Assembly (NCBI GenBank): GCA_945861635.1
Contig: CAMAWH010000001.1
Span: 124,001-188,000, forward strand
Direction: 5' to 3'
Source of the DNA: Klebsiella pneumoniae
GTDB taxonomy: Bacteria > Myxococcota_A > UBA796 > SXON01
Length of the DNA: 64,000 bases
The position numbers and the translations under genes are program-made. Below the pieces are notes generated by a model, which ran no database searches, had not been told where the DNA came from, and worked only from the letters and a program-made list of their open reading frames with translations. Below, piece by piece: positions 9,570-18,137 of the stretch. Each line of letters starts with the position of its first letter. Positions within the stretch are counted from its first letter, which is position 1.

Positions 9570-10883
9570 CTATTCCGTGTACCCAAGTTCCCGCAGACCG
9601 GCCCGGGTGGCATCCGATCGTTCGTCTGATACCGTGCCGGGCGCCTCCGAGTCCCAGGTGTTGATCAGCGCGCTCAGCAGCGCTTCATGACCGGCGTCCA
9701 CGGCCGCAGATTGCGTCGAATCGAGATGAAACAGCGCGTCCACTTGCTGCGCGAGCGGCCACCGGAGCAATAAATATCCATCACTCGCGACGGACCGCTG
9801 AAAGGGCAGGTTGGGCCATCGATCCGTCAGCGCATGCTCACTTGGTTGCGTGGCTTCCGCGAAACTCGGGGGCGCGGGCGAGGTGACGCCGCGGGTCAGC
9901 GCCGAGAAATCCTCTCCCTGCCCAAGCGTGGCCGGGAGCCCGGCCAGAGAGAGCAGGCTCGGCCCAATATCCATGAGGCGCACATGCCGATCGACAACCG
10001 TTCGCGCTGGCACGGTAGGCGCGCGCAACAACAGCGGCACATGAATCGACCGCACATCCACATAGCCGCCATGCCCAAAGGGGTTCTGGCGATCCTCTCC
10101 CAGCACCTCCCCGTGGTCCGCGAAAATAAGCACCGTGGCGTCGGCCGGCAGGGCACGGATCAGCACCCCAACCTGCTCATCGACGTATCCAACCTCCCCG
10201 TGGTACCGCGCGTTCACTTCGTCAACGTCCGCCGATCTAGCAATACCGAGGCGCACCTGGCGGACAATTAATTGCATGGCGTTCCGCGTGCCGGTAAACG
10301 GGCCATCGTACGTGGGGTCGGCGAATTTCCGGGTGAACGGCGGCGGCGCGGCGTAGGGCGCGTGCGCATCAAAATAATGCGCGAATAGAAATAGCGGACG
10401 CGCGCCATCCCGGGTTGCAAGCAAGGAGAGTGCTTGCGTTGTGACATCCTCGGCCAGGGCCTCCTCCCGATTCCCGCGCCGCAATCGGTACGCCTCTTTC
10501 CACTTGTCGAAGCCCATTGAAATATTCGTTTCGTCGCCGAGAACGGATGCACCGACCACACCCGCCGTCTCAAACCCGGCAGCGTGGAAACGCCCCGCAA
10601 GTGTCTCCAGCCCCTTCGCGAGCGGGAATCCATTCCGCGGGATGCCGTGGCGGTGCGGGTCCAATCCGGTCATGACGGTTGCATGGGACGAAAGCGTCGT
10701 CGGTGCGTGCGCGAGGGCCCATGAAAATTGGGCGCCCGACGCCGCGAACGCATCGAGGTTTGGCGTCCAAGCGGGATCGCCACCGTAGCACCCGAGCGCA
10801 TCCGCCCGCGTTGTGTCGAGGCTCACCAACACGACGACCGGCGGGCCGGACCGAACGCAGGCAAGCAACAAGGCAACGATCAC
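9570..10883 (-). CDS. sulfatase/phosphatase-fold lipoprotein (alkaline phosphatase superfamily)
   Basis: A 437-residue exported metal-dependent hydrolase. The signal is only MIVALLLAC, giving an acylated Cys at residue 9. Superfamily metal-binding motifs are present: LVSLDTTRAD near residue 20 and FADHGEVLGE near 265. The nucleophile region reads APTTLSSHATVMTG near 60 rather than C/S-x-P-x-R, so formylglycine formation, and therefore classical sulfatase chemistry, looks unlikely. A phosphoester or phosphoglycerol substrate is possible. No start codon exists upstream in frame. It is convergent with the 8644 gene and divergent from the GHL10 lipoprotein, with a gap of about 35 bases. Confidence 0.85.
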   Translation of the reverse strand: MIVALLLACVRSGPPVVVLVSLDTTRADALGCYGGDPAWTPNLDAFAASGAQFSWALAHAPTTLSSHATVMTGLDPHRHGIPRNGFPLAKGLETLAGRFHAAGFETAGVVGASVLGDETNISMGFDKWKEAYRLRRGNREEALAEDVTTQALSLLATRDGARPLFLFAHYFDAHAPYAAPPPFTRKFADPTYDGPFTGTRNAMQLIVRQVRLGIARSADVDEVNARYHGEVGYVDEQVGVLIRALPADATVLIFADHGEVLGEDRQNPFGHGGYVDVRSIHVPLLLRAPTVPARTVVDRHVRLMDIGPSLLSLAGLPATLGQGEDFSALTRGVTSPAPPSFAEATQPSEHALTDRWPNLPFQRSVASDGYLLLRWPLAQQVDALFHLDSTQSAAVDAGHEALLSALINTWDSEAPGTVSDERSDATRAGLRELGYTE

Positions 10884-10917
10884 GTCAACGGACTATCCTT
10901 GTGCCCACGGTCCTCCC

Positions 10918-12138
10918 ATGTTGATACTCTTCCTTGCGTGCACCCCCGACGACGGCGGCGGTGTCGTTCGCTCCCACCCGGGCCAAGGCCAGCGGCGCGA
11001 TTCCGACATCGGTGCCGACTCCAACGGCGAGGCCGACAGCGATGCCGATGCCGATGCCGATTCCGACGCTGATGCCGACACGGACCCACCGGACGACGGT
11101 GAAATGCGCGGCGTTTGGGTCGACCGGTGGACCTATTCGAACGAGGCGGACGTTCGATCCATCATGAATGGCGCCGCCGATGCAGGGTTCAACGCGATAT
11201 TTTTCCAAATCCGCGGCAATGGAGATGCCTATTACCAGTCCAATTTTGAACCCTGGGCGAAGGCATTGTCCGGTACCCTTGGGAAAAATCCGGGGTGGGA
11301 TCCGCTTGCCGTTGCAGTCGAAGCGGGCCACGCGCGTGGAATGCAGGTACATGCTTACGTAAATGCCTTCCCGCTCTGGGTCGGCACCACACCGCCAACG
11401 GAGTCAACGCCGCGTCACGCGTACTTGGCGCATCCCGATTGGGTCGTCGTGGACACCGGCGGAAATGCACAAGCGTTGAACGCCTCCTACGTCTGGATGA
11501 GCCCGGGAAACCCAGACGTTCGTCAGCGGTTGGTGGATGTCTCCGCGGATATTGCCGACCACTACGAAGTAGACGGCATTCATCTCGATCTCGTCCGCTA
11601 TCCCGGCGCCCAATATTCCCACGACGCGGCGTCCGAAGCCAGCTACGACGGTGTCGATTGGGGCGATTGGCAGCGGGAACAAGTTGTGAAAGCAGTGGTC
11701 GCGGTGCACAATGCCGTGGACGTTCCGGTCACTGCGGCCGTGTGGGGAATCTACGAGGACAAATGGAGCTGGGGCTCAAGTGAGGGAAACGCGGATTATT
11801 ATCAGGACAGTTATTCAATGTTGGAGGAGCGCGGCACGGACGCCAATATGCCGATGATCTACTGGGAAGTCGCGAGCCGCCAGGGCGAATACACGGATTT
11901 CACAACGCTGGTTAAGGAGTTTGTCGCCAACGCACACGGCCGGCATATTTACGCCGGCTTGAATAGCGAACTGGGCGAGGATGCGGTACTCGCCTGTCTC
12001 GACAGCGCACGCGCAAATGGCGCGCAGGGCGTCGTCGTTTTCGACTACGGCGTCATGCGGGACGAAGGATGGCTGGCAGATTTCGGCGCGCGCGCGTTTC
12101 CCGAACCCAAGGACCCACCCACCATGCCGTGGAGATGA
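10918..12138 (+). CDS. GHL10/DUF187-family lipoprotein, glycoside-hydrolase-like
   Basis: A 406-residue lipoprotein. A short signal (MLILFLAC) is followed by a linker of Asp/Ala/Ser repeats up to about residue 60, then one TIM-barrel domain starting GEMRGVWVDRWTY. It contains FFQIRGNGDAYY, VHAYVNAFPLW and a DGIHLDLVRYPG strand end, the hallmarks of the GHL10/DUF187 family. Family knowledge: these act on glycans in the cell envelope, with activity established for few members. An ATG at 10918 gives the lipobox; an upstream in-frame start at 10813 would put the signal inside the protein. It ends two bases before the DksA-like gene. Confidence 0.85.
   Translation: MLILFLACTPDDGGGVVRSHPGQGQRRDSDIGADSNGEADSDADADADSDADADTDPPDDGEMRGVWVDRWTYSNEADVRSIMNGAADAGFNAIFFQIRGNGDAYYQSNFEPWAKALSGTLGKNPGWDPLAVAVEAGHARGMQVHAYVNAFPLWVGTTPPTESTPRHAYLAHPDWVVVDTGGNAQALNASYVWMSPGNPDVRQRLVDVSADIADHYEVDGIHLDLVRYPGAQYSHDAASEASYDGVDWGDWQREQVVKAVVAVHNAVDVPVTAAVWGIYEDKWSWGSSEGNADYYQDSYSMLEERGTDANMPMIYWEVASRQGEYTDFTTLVKEFVANAHGRHIYAGLNSELGEDAVLACLDSARANGAQGVVVFDYGVMRDEGWLADFGARAFPEPKDPPTMPWR
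11034..11084. repeat. low-complexity Asp/Ala/Ser codon repeat (linker)
   Basis: Runs of gatgcc, gattcc and gacgct hexamers encode an acidic Asp-Ala/Asp-Ser linker between the lipid anchor and the folded domain. The same style of linker recurs in the lipoprotein at 47234-48145. Confidence 0.8.
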
Positions 12139-12139
12139 C

Positions 12140-12526
12140 GTGACCGCCGACGAACTCACTCGGGTCAGAGCCGCGCTCCTGGCCCGGATCGGGCTACTCG
12201 CCAAGGAAGGGGCCGTTACCGTAAAAGTGGAGCGTAATACTCCATTATCGAGTGCGCAAGATGATGATTTGGCGCCGTACCTCGAAATGGATCAGGCGAT
12301 TGCGTCGGGACGAAACCGAGCCCGGGCGCAAGAGCTGGCGCTGCTGAACGCCGCGGTTGCCCGCTTCGACGCGGATCCGGACGCGTACGGGATCTGTACG
12401 GGGTGCGAGGAGGAAATTGCGCCGAGACGCTTGGAATTAATGCCGCAGGCACGCCTGTGCGTCGCGTGCCAGAGCAAAGGCGAATCACGGGGAGCCGGCA
12501 GGAAAAAGGTCACCGATTACGTCTGA
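12140..12526 (+). CDS. DksA/TraR-type C4 zinc-finger protein
   Basis: A 128-residue protein: an N-terminal helical hairpin (residues 1-75), then a zinc finger with Cys pairs CTGC and CVAC separated by 17 residues, including APRRLELMPQARLC. This fits DksA/TraR proteins, which bind in the RNA polymerase secondary channel and modulate transcription, often with ppGpp. The start is GTG at 12140 with GGAG five bases upstream; the in-frame ATG at 11981 lies deep in the previous gene. The finger keeps all four Cys. The coiled-coil tip Asp pair of DksA is not obvious, although SSAQDDDLAP is acidic, so specific activity is uncertain. Confidence 0.88.
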   Translation: MTADELTRVRAALLARIGLLAKEGAVTVKVERNTPLSSAQDDDLAPYLEMDQAIASGRNRARAQELALLNAAVARFDADPDAYGICTGCEEEIAPRRLELMPQARLCVACQSKGESRGAGRKKVTDYV

Positions 12527-12570
12527 GTCCGGCCGCGCGAATCGGCACGGATCGGCTACTCTGGCGGGCC

Positions 12571-13305
12571 GTGCTCCTTTGTCTCGTCATGGCTGCCCTC
12601 GCCGACGACGTCGTCCCGTCGGAAGCGCCCGTCACGCCGGCGGAAACCCCGGCTCCGCCAGTGGCCGAACCGACAAAGCCGACGATTCTCCTCACGCCCG
12701 TCGTCGTGCCCGCCGCCCCCAGGCCGCCGCCTCCGGTGCTGCAGTTCGTGGCGGGCCCGGACACGCAGCCGACGGCATGGACCGTCCTCGACGAAACGGG
12801 ACGCCGAATGGGAACGGAACGATTCGCCCGCACGGTGGGCGATAACGAAACGCTGGCCCATTTGGATCTTGAACGTGACTTGTCTCGCATCGCCGGTATT
12901 TCCCTCGGGTCGGCAGGCGGCGCGCTGCTTACCGCCAGCTTTTTTGCCCTTGTGACGGAGGTCGGAAAACCCGATGCGGATGATTATTACGTCAGCGTTC
13001 TCGACTACGAAAATTATGAAGACTACGATCAGGCGCGTGCACGCGCGGAAAATAACTATGACGACGCCCGTGACCGATATCGCGACGAGAAACTGTGGGC
13101 TGCGGCATTCCTCGGGGCGAGCGGCGTGCTTGCGGTTTCAGTTGCCCCTTTTGCGACTCGGGAATGGCGCGCCCGCCATAATGATCCGAGCCTGGTCTAC
13201 ACGCCCGAGAGAGCCCGAGGCTTGGTGGAAAAACACAATCAGCCCGCAACGCTGATCACTCCGATCGTCACCCCAACAGGCGTTGGCGTGACAGGCTCAT
13301 TTTGA
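12571..13305 (+). CDS. exported/membrane protein of unknown function
   Basis: A 244-residue protein with a short signal (VLLCLVMAALA), a Pro-rich stretch to residue 50, and two hydrophobic segments (ISLGSAGGALLTASFFALV near 112 and LWAAAFLGASGVLAVSVAPF near 175). These flank an acidic, Tyr-rich region. No family recognised. The stop overlaps the start of the OmpA-family gene by one base (TGATG), so the pair is translationally coupled and the product may serve the outer-membrane protein. GTG at 12571 is chosen because it gives the signal; an ATG at 12589 is the alternative. Confidence 0.7.
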   Translation: MLLCLVMAALADDVVPSEAPVTPAETPAPPVAEPTKPTILLTPVVVPAAPRPPPPVLQFVAGPDTQPTAWTVLDETGRRMGTERFARTVGDNETLAHLDLERDLSRIAGISLGSAGGALLTASFFALVTEVGKPDADDYYVSVLDYENYEDYDQARARAENNYDDARDRYRDEKLWAAAFLGASGVLAVSVAPFATREWRARHNDPSLVYTPERARGLVEKHNQPATLITPIVTPTGVGVTGSF

Positions 13306-14828
13306 TGCTCTTCCTCGCGCGCATGGCCCTTGCCGCAGGCACGTCGGCCGACATCGAATTGATCCGGCCTGCCTTTTCTCCGGGAGACACCCCGATCGCC
13401 GATTCGCCCAACCTGACCCGGCCAGGAACGGTGCTCGCGGGCCTATTGTTTCAGTATGAGAGGGAGCCGCTGGTTCTCTATCGATTTGGAAATCCCGCCG
13501 GCGCCGTCGTTGCCGCCCGCGACACCCTGCACCTCGGCGTCAGCGTCGACCTCAGCCGCACGTTTGCCATGCGCCTTACGATGCCGTTGAGCTGGGAGTG
13601 GGATTCGGAGGTTCCGCAATTGGCGACCCAGGGATGGGGCGCCGGTGACCTCCAGGCCGGAGCGCGCGCCCACCTTTGGACAGGCGGGCCGCTCAACGTT
13701 GGCGTGCGCACGGATCTCATCCTCCCGGTTGGAACCAAGGAAAGCTGGCGCAGTGAGGAGAGCGTGCGTGTCGTTCCCGGAGTCCTTGCCATGGTGGACG
13801 TGGGTCCGGTTTCGCTGCTCACCGATACCGGCGTGATGATTCGTGGGCCGGTCGATACCGGACGCGATTTCGTACTCGGTCCCGAGTTGGATATCAACGT
13901 GGCGTTGCGGGGTGAAATCTGGCGGAAGCACGTAGCGGTGTGGGGCGGGGTCGTGGATCGCGCGGGACTCGCTGCCTTGTTCGCGGGCGGTGCGGAAAAC
14001 GTCGCGGAAATCATGGTTGGGTCCCAGCTCACCCTATTTCGCGATTTTCGCGTTGATATTGGCGTCGGAAAAGGGCTGAGTGAGGGCTACGGGTCCTCGC
14101 AATTCCGTATTTTCACGGGTCTGACGTGGACGCGCGTGCCCGTTCCCCGCGCAAGGCCGGTGACCGCAATCGTCTCAGCCCCGCTGGAAAACGTGCCCGA
14201 TTCGATCATCATCACCCCGATCGACCAACCCAAGCCGGATTGGAAGCCCGACGAGCTCGCCAAGGTCGTCGCTGATCAAATCGTGATTCGCGATCCCATT
14301 CAATTCGAATTCGCGAAGGACGTCATTCTCCCGGTGTCATTTCCAACGATGGTGCAAATTGCAGCCGTGATGGAGACACACCCGGAAATAGGACATATCG
14401 TGATCGAAGGCCACGCAAGTGAGGAGGGCAGTTTCCTCTACAACTACAACCTGTCCAACTTGCGCGCGAACGCCATTTTCCGCGAGTTGGTGCAGCACGG
14501 CGTCCACCCTACCCGGATGTCTACGCGGTCCATGGGAGAGGTTGAACCGACCACTCTGGAGACCGATGAGGCCTCGCTGGAGCGCAATCGCCGAGTGGTC
14601 TTTCATATCGTCCATCGGATCCAACCTGGCGATCCCGCGCCCGTGTATTCCGCGACCGTTCCTCTGCCGTGGACGGGTGAAACGGTGGCGATCACGCCAC
14701 TCCCGCCGCTGCCCGCTCCGCCGCCGCCACCCAAGCCGCCCCCCGATCCGAACGCGGAGCCTGATTTTTCCGACGACGCGGATGACGATCCGCTCGCCCC
14801 GCGCAAGACCGAGGAGCCGCCCAAATGA
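13305..14828 (+). CDS. OmpA-family outer-membrane protein
   Basis: A 507-residue protein with a short signal (MLFLARMALA). About 270 residues of beta-barrel-like sequence with alternating strands follow (for example TFAMRLTMPLSWEW and LNVGVRTDLILPV). The OmpA/MotB peptidoglycan-binding domain lies at about 330-440: IQFEFAKDVILP, VIEGHASEEGS, NLRANAIFRELVQHGV and ERNRRVVFHI. The tail is Pro-rich and acidic. Role: an outer-membrane anchor to peptidoglycan. The ATG at 13305 overlaps the upstream stop by one base and its own stop overlaps the TSP3 gene, so the three genes form one translational unit. Confidence 0.9.
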   Translation: MLFLARMALAAGTSADIELIRPAFSPGDTPIADSPNLTRPGTVLAGLLFQYEREPLVLYRFGNPAGAVVAARDTLHLGVSVDLSRTFAMRLTMPLSWEWDSEVPQLATQGWGAGDLQAGARAHLWTGGPLNVGVRTDLILPVGTKESWRSEESVRVVPGVLAMVDVGPVSLLTDTGVMIRGPVDTGRDFVLGPELDINVALRGEIWRKHVAVWGGVVDRAGLAALFAGGAENVAEIMVGSQLTLFRDFRVDIGVGKGLSEGYGSSQFRIFTGLTWTRVPVPRARPVTAIVSAPLENVPDSIIITPIDQPKPDWKPDELAKVVADQIVIRDPIQFEFAKDVILPVSFPTMVQIAAVMETHPEIGHIVIEGHASEEGSFLYNYNLSNLRANAIFRELVQHGVHPTRMSTRSMGEVEPTTLETDEASLERNRRVVFHIVHRIQPGDPAPVYSATVPLPWTGETVAITPLPPLPAPPPPPKPPPDPNAEPDFSDDADDDPLAPRKTEEPPK

Positions 14829-16015
14829 TCCTCTTGCTAAGCATCTATGCACGCGCCGCAGATGGCTGCGTGAACGATTTATATCAGGATCTCAATTGCA
14901 ACACCATCGGCGTATTCGACGAGCGAGACGTTGACCTGACCGACGCGATCTGCCGTAGCACCACGGATGATTTCGGAAATCCCTACGAAAACGCGGATTA
15001 TTATTACGACTATGGTTCGTTTGGCTGCACGTACGTCGTCACCGGATTTGACGTCGATGAGGACGGCATGTCGTCAGGGACGCTACCCATCCCGCCCGAC
15101 GCCATGTTTCCGGATGAGTATGTTTCGCTCGCCTGTGACAACTGCCCTGATCTTTACAATCGCGACCAATCCGATTTCGATTGCGACGATGTGGGTGACG
15201 TGTGCGACAATTGCATTGCGCTCTTCAATCCTGACCAATCCGACCTCGATCTCGACGCGTTCGGGGACACCTGCGATAATTGCACATTTGTACCCAATCC
15301 CGGCCAGGAAGAACACGACGGCGACGGCGCCGGGGACGAGTGTGACAACTGTCCTGGGCTGGCCAATCCCGACCAATCGGACGCCGACGTGGATGGGTTT
15401 GGAAACGAATGTGACAACTGCCTCGCCGTTCCCAACCAGTCCCAGGTAGATGCCGACGGGGATGGATTTGGGGACGACTGCGACAAGTGCCCGCTGGACG
15501 CCGCCGTTGCGAATCAGGATGCCGATCAGGATGGCTTGGGCGACACGTGTGACAACTGCCCATTGATCTACAACAATGATCAAGTCGATGCAGACGATGA
15601 CAGCGTGGGTGACCCCTGCGACACCTGCCCTTTTACCGGGGATCCCTCCAATCGCGACGTGGACTCCGACGGCCCCGGAGATGTCTGCGATAACTGTCCG
15701 TTCGTGGCCAACGAGGACCAGTCCGACGTCGATGGCGACGGCGCTGGAGACGCCTGTGATTACTGTCCCACGTTGCTCGACGAGGAACAGTTGGATGCCG
15801 ACGCCGACGGCGTTGGGGACCATTGCGACAATTGCCCGGACCTGGCGAACCCGGATCAGTCCGACAGGGACGACCAGGATGGTATCGGCGATGCGTGCGA
15901 CCGCGAGGTGCTGCGGGGTGGCGGCTGCCGATGTGACGACAATGGCGCCCTGTCTGGCCTATTCCTGCCTGCCCTATGGCTCGGAATTAGCCGTCGCAGT
16001 CGCCGGCGAGTTTGA
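14825..16015 (+). CDS. thrombospondin type-3 repeat surface protein with MYXO-CTERM-like tail
   Basis: A 396-residue protein with signal MILLLSIYARAADG and eleven CDxC units (mostly CDNCP) between about residues 100 and 360, each followed by acidic calcium-binding DxDxDGxGD loops as in TSP3 repeats. The C-terminus has a Cys-containing turn (GGGCRCDDNG), a hydrophobic stretch (LSGLFLPALWLGI) and an Arg cluster (SRRSRRRV), the layout of MYXO-CTERM sorting tails, which are cut and anchored at the surface in myxobacteria. Start ATG overlaps the OmpA-family stop (ATGA). The 3' end overlaps the convergent gene by 29 bases. Confidence 0.88.
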   Translation: MILLLSIYARAADGCVNDLYQDLNCNTIGVFDERDVDLTDAICRSTTDDFGNPYENADYYYDYGSFGCTYVVTGFDVDEDGMSSGTLPIPPDAMFPDEYVSLACDNCPDLYNRDQSDFDCDDVGDVCDNCIALFNPDQSDLDLDAFGDTCDNCTFVPNPGQEEHDGDGAGDECDNCPGLANPDQSDADVDGFGNECDNCLAVPNQSQVDADGDGFGDDCDKCPLDAAVANQDADQDGLGDTCDNCPLIYNNDQVDADDDSVGDPCDTCPFTGDPSNRDVDSDGPGDVCDNCPFVANEDQSDVDGDGAGDACDYCPTLLDEEQLDADADGVGDHCDNCPDLANPDQSDRDDQDGIGDACDREVLRGGGCRCDDNGALSGLFLPALWLGISRRSRRRV

Positions 16016-17519
16016 AGTCGACGACGATGTGCGAGCCGGATTCCGGCAGGGCGTCACTGTCGAAAACAATGGCATTTTTTCCGGACTCGTACGTCCACGC
16101 AGCCGTGATCGCATCGTCTACCCAAACCGTAATCGTTGCGGGATCCGGGTGCGAAGACAAAAAGAACGTGTCCGTCCGACCCGTTGACGCAAGCGACGCA
16201 ATGATTTTGTAATAGGCGCCCCAATCGGAGGAGCAAATCGAAAGAAATGCGCCGCCGGTGGCCGCGGCCGCTTCGTAGTATCCAGTGCCCGCATCCGCCG
16301 TGGCGCAACCGTACGGAACGTCTCCCGCGATGGCGGTAATGGCAGCCGTCGGAGCGTAGCCGAGGATTTCAGAAACGTAGCCCGACCAGCTTCCAGCGGA
16401 TTGTTCCGGTTCATCGGATACAAGTACGATCATCGTTTTCGAATCATCCCGCAGGAATCCGTCGTTGCATTCACCCGGGGAAGCGTTTTTCATCCCCTTG
16501 GCGGCAATCGTGAGCCCGGCCTCGGTGAATCGCCCGGCCGTGCCCTCAACGCCGTCAAGGAACGCCTGATTTACGTCGGGCGTGTTCGGCGTCAGAATCC
16601 CTTGATCCGAACAGCCGCCATCACGCGTCGCAACGACGATCTGCCAATCCAAATCGAACGACGCCAGTAGCGCCATGAACAACTCAAAGTTGGCCGTGAG
16701 GTTGGCTTGGTCGTCCACCATCGACCCGGACTGATCGACGTAGAAGAAAATATCCGTCTTGTCCCACGGACCGTCCCCCTGCCAGAATTCTTCTTCTACT
16801 GCGCCATCGAGCGAGCCATTTCCGTCCTGAGAAGCGACCGTCAAACCTACGAGATCGTTGGAGGTGACCCACAGCTCGCCGACGAAGGGGGCATCGGTTT
16901 GGGGCGCAAAGGTCACCGGCACCTCGACATACGCCCCGGGATCAATCGACAGCGGCGTCGACGGGGCATCCATCGAGTATCCGGTGCTTGCGCTAACAAT
17001 GCTGGATATCGCCAGCGGCGCCGCGCCGATATTGGAGAGGCGGATGTTCTGCGTGATTGTGCAACCCACCAAGACGTCCCCGAAATCATAGGGATTCGGC
17101 TGAATGCGCAACTCCGGGACCAGGGCACCACCGGTCAGCTCGACCGGCATCGTCGGGCTGTCCGGATCGTCAGAATATACCCAAAGCGTGCCGAGATCTT
17201 CCGGATTGGCGGGAGAAAACTGAATGGGATATTGTAGAGATTCGCCCGGCGCCAACGTTGGCGTCAGTTGGTCCGTCAGCATGGTGAACGCGGACGTTCC
17301 CTCGATCAGCATGTTCGTAACGTGCAGATCGACGAGGCCCTGATTGGTGATGGTCACGCTATCGTTCGCCACCTCTCCGATGTCCAACTGTGCAAAAGCC
17401 AGCGCGTCGGGCTCGATTTCAATATCGGGAACGTTCGACTTGTCGTCTCGGTGGTTCTCCACCTTATCGACGTTGTAGTCCTGCTGCGTGCAGGCAGCGA
17501 GTAGGGAGAGTCCCAGCAT
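15987..17519 (-). CDS. ASH-domain / von Willebrand factor A lipoprotein
   Basis: A 510-residue lipoprotein (lipobox LLAAC at about residue 11). Two ASH/choice-of-anchor-D type beta-sandwich repeats occupy about 30-230, with patterns such as LDIGEVANDSVTITNQG and YDFGDVLVGCTITQNIRLSN. A vWA domain follows, with an intact MIDAS start FFYVDQSGSM near 255, and then a small beta domain. Such proteins bind metal ions and surface partners; substrate unknown. ATG 17519 is preceded directly by a GTG in frame and no further start exists upstream. It is convergent with, and overlaps, the TSP3 gene. Confidence 0.87.
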   Translation of the reverse strand: MLGLSLLAACTQQDYNVDKVENHRDDKSNVPDIEIEPDALAFAQLDIGEVANDSVTITNQGLVDLHVTNMLIEGTSAFTMLTDQLTPTLAPGESLQYPIQFSPANPEDLGTLWVYSDDPDSPTMPVELTGGALVPELRIQPNPYDFGDVLVGCTITQNIRLSNIGAAPLAISSIVSASTGYSMDAPSTPLSIDPGAYVEVPVTFAPQTDAPFVGELWVTSNDLVGLTVASQDGNGSLDGAVEEEFWQGDGPWDKTDIFFYVDQSGSMVDDQANLTANFELFMALLASFDLDWQIVVATRDGGCSDQGILTPNTPDVNQAFLDGVEGTAGRFTEAGLTIAAKGMKNASPGECNDGFLRDDSKTMIVLVSDEPEQSAGSWSGYVSEILGYAPTAAITAIAGDVPYGCATADAGTGYYEAAAATGGAFLSICSSDWGAYYKIIASLASTGRTDTFFLSSHPDPATITVWVDDAITAAWTYESGKNAIVFDSDALPESGSHIVVDFKLAGDCDG

Positions 17520-17554
17520 CACGCGTCCGTGTTCGGGGCCATCATAGCGCGGGT

Positions 17555-18130
17555 CTACACGACCTTCGCCATGAAGAGTCGACGATCCGTGCGCGATGTA
17601 CCGTCAACGCGGCGCGACGGCACCTCCATGTAGACGCCCGTGTCCTCGAAGCCGAAGTCCTTGTACATCTCGTACGTGGCATTTCGCACGGCGCTCGTGC
17701 GCAAAACGACGTGCGTGAAGCGCTTGCGATCCAGAATCTGAAGGCGCAAATCAATGAGCTGTCGGCCGAGCCCTTTTTTCCGCCAGGCGTCCATCACGCC
17801 CAACTCGGCAAAGTAGAAGGTGTGGTCGATCGGTAATAATCCACGGATGTCGCGGACGACGTCGGCCTTTGCACTGACCGGAAAGGCAATTCCGAACCCA
17901 ACGACTACCCCGCTCGGACGGACGGCCAGAAGAGTCACGTTGTCGTTCGTTTCCATGGCGCGACGAAGTACGCCCGCCGCCTCTTCCGGACTGAAACGCT
18001 CGTTGTAGGGGGGTTCGCTCCAAATGGCCTGATAGGCGCCGACGAACGCGGCACGCCACGCCTCTCCGTCGGCCGCCGATTCGATTCGGACAACCGAAAC
18101 GCCATCGTCCCGTTCGGCTACGACCCGCAT
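17555..18130 (-). CDS. GNAT-family N-acetyltransferase
   Basis: A 191-residue protein with the GNAT fold: the motif A region FYFAELGVMDAWRKKGLGRQLID near residues 105-125 carries the acetyl-CoA pyrophosphate loop (RKKGLG). A C-terminal RNATYEMYKDFGFEDTG segment follows, as in other GNATs. Substrate unknown. It starts 7 bases after the stop of the 3119-residue megasynthase on the same strand, with no ribosome-binding site of its own, so it is probably translationally coupled and may modify or release the synthase product. That role is an inference from position only. Confidence 0.88.
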   Translation of the reverse strand: MRVVAERDDGVSVVRIESAADGEAWRAAFVGAYQAIWSEPPYNERFSPEEAAGVLRRAMETNDNVTLLAVRPSGVVVGFGIAFPVSAKADVVRDIRGLLPIDHTFYFAELGVMDAWRKKGLGRQLIDLRLQILDRKRFTHVVLRTSAVRNATYEMYKDFGFEDTGVYMEVPSRRVDGTSRTDRRLFMAKVV

Positions 18131-18137
18131 TCAGTGA

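Noticed and set aside
15083-15823. 246-codon minus-strand frame with repeated Val/Ile/Gly motifs
   Set aside because: Antisense to the TSP3 repeats; periodicity comes from the real gene.
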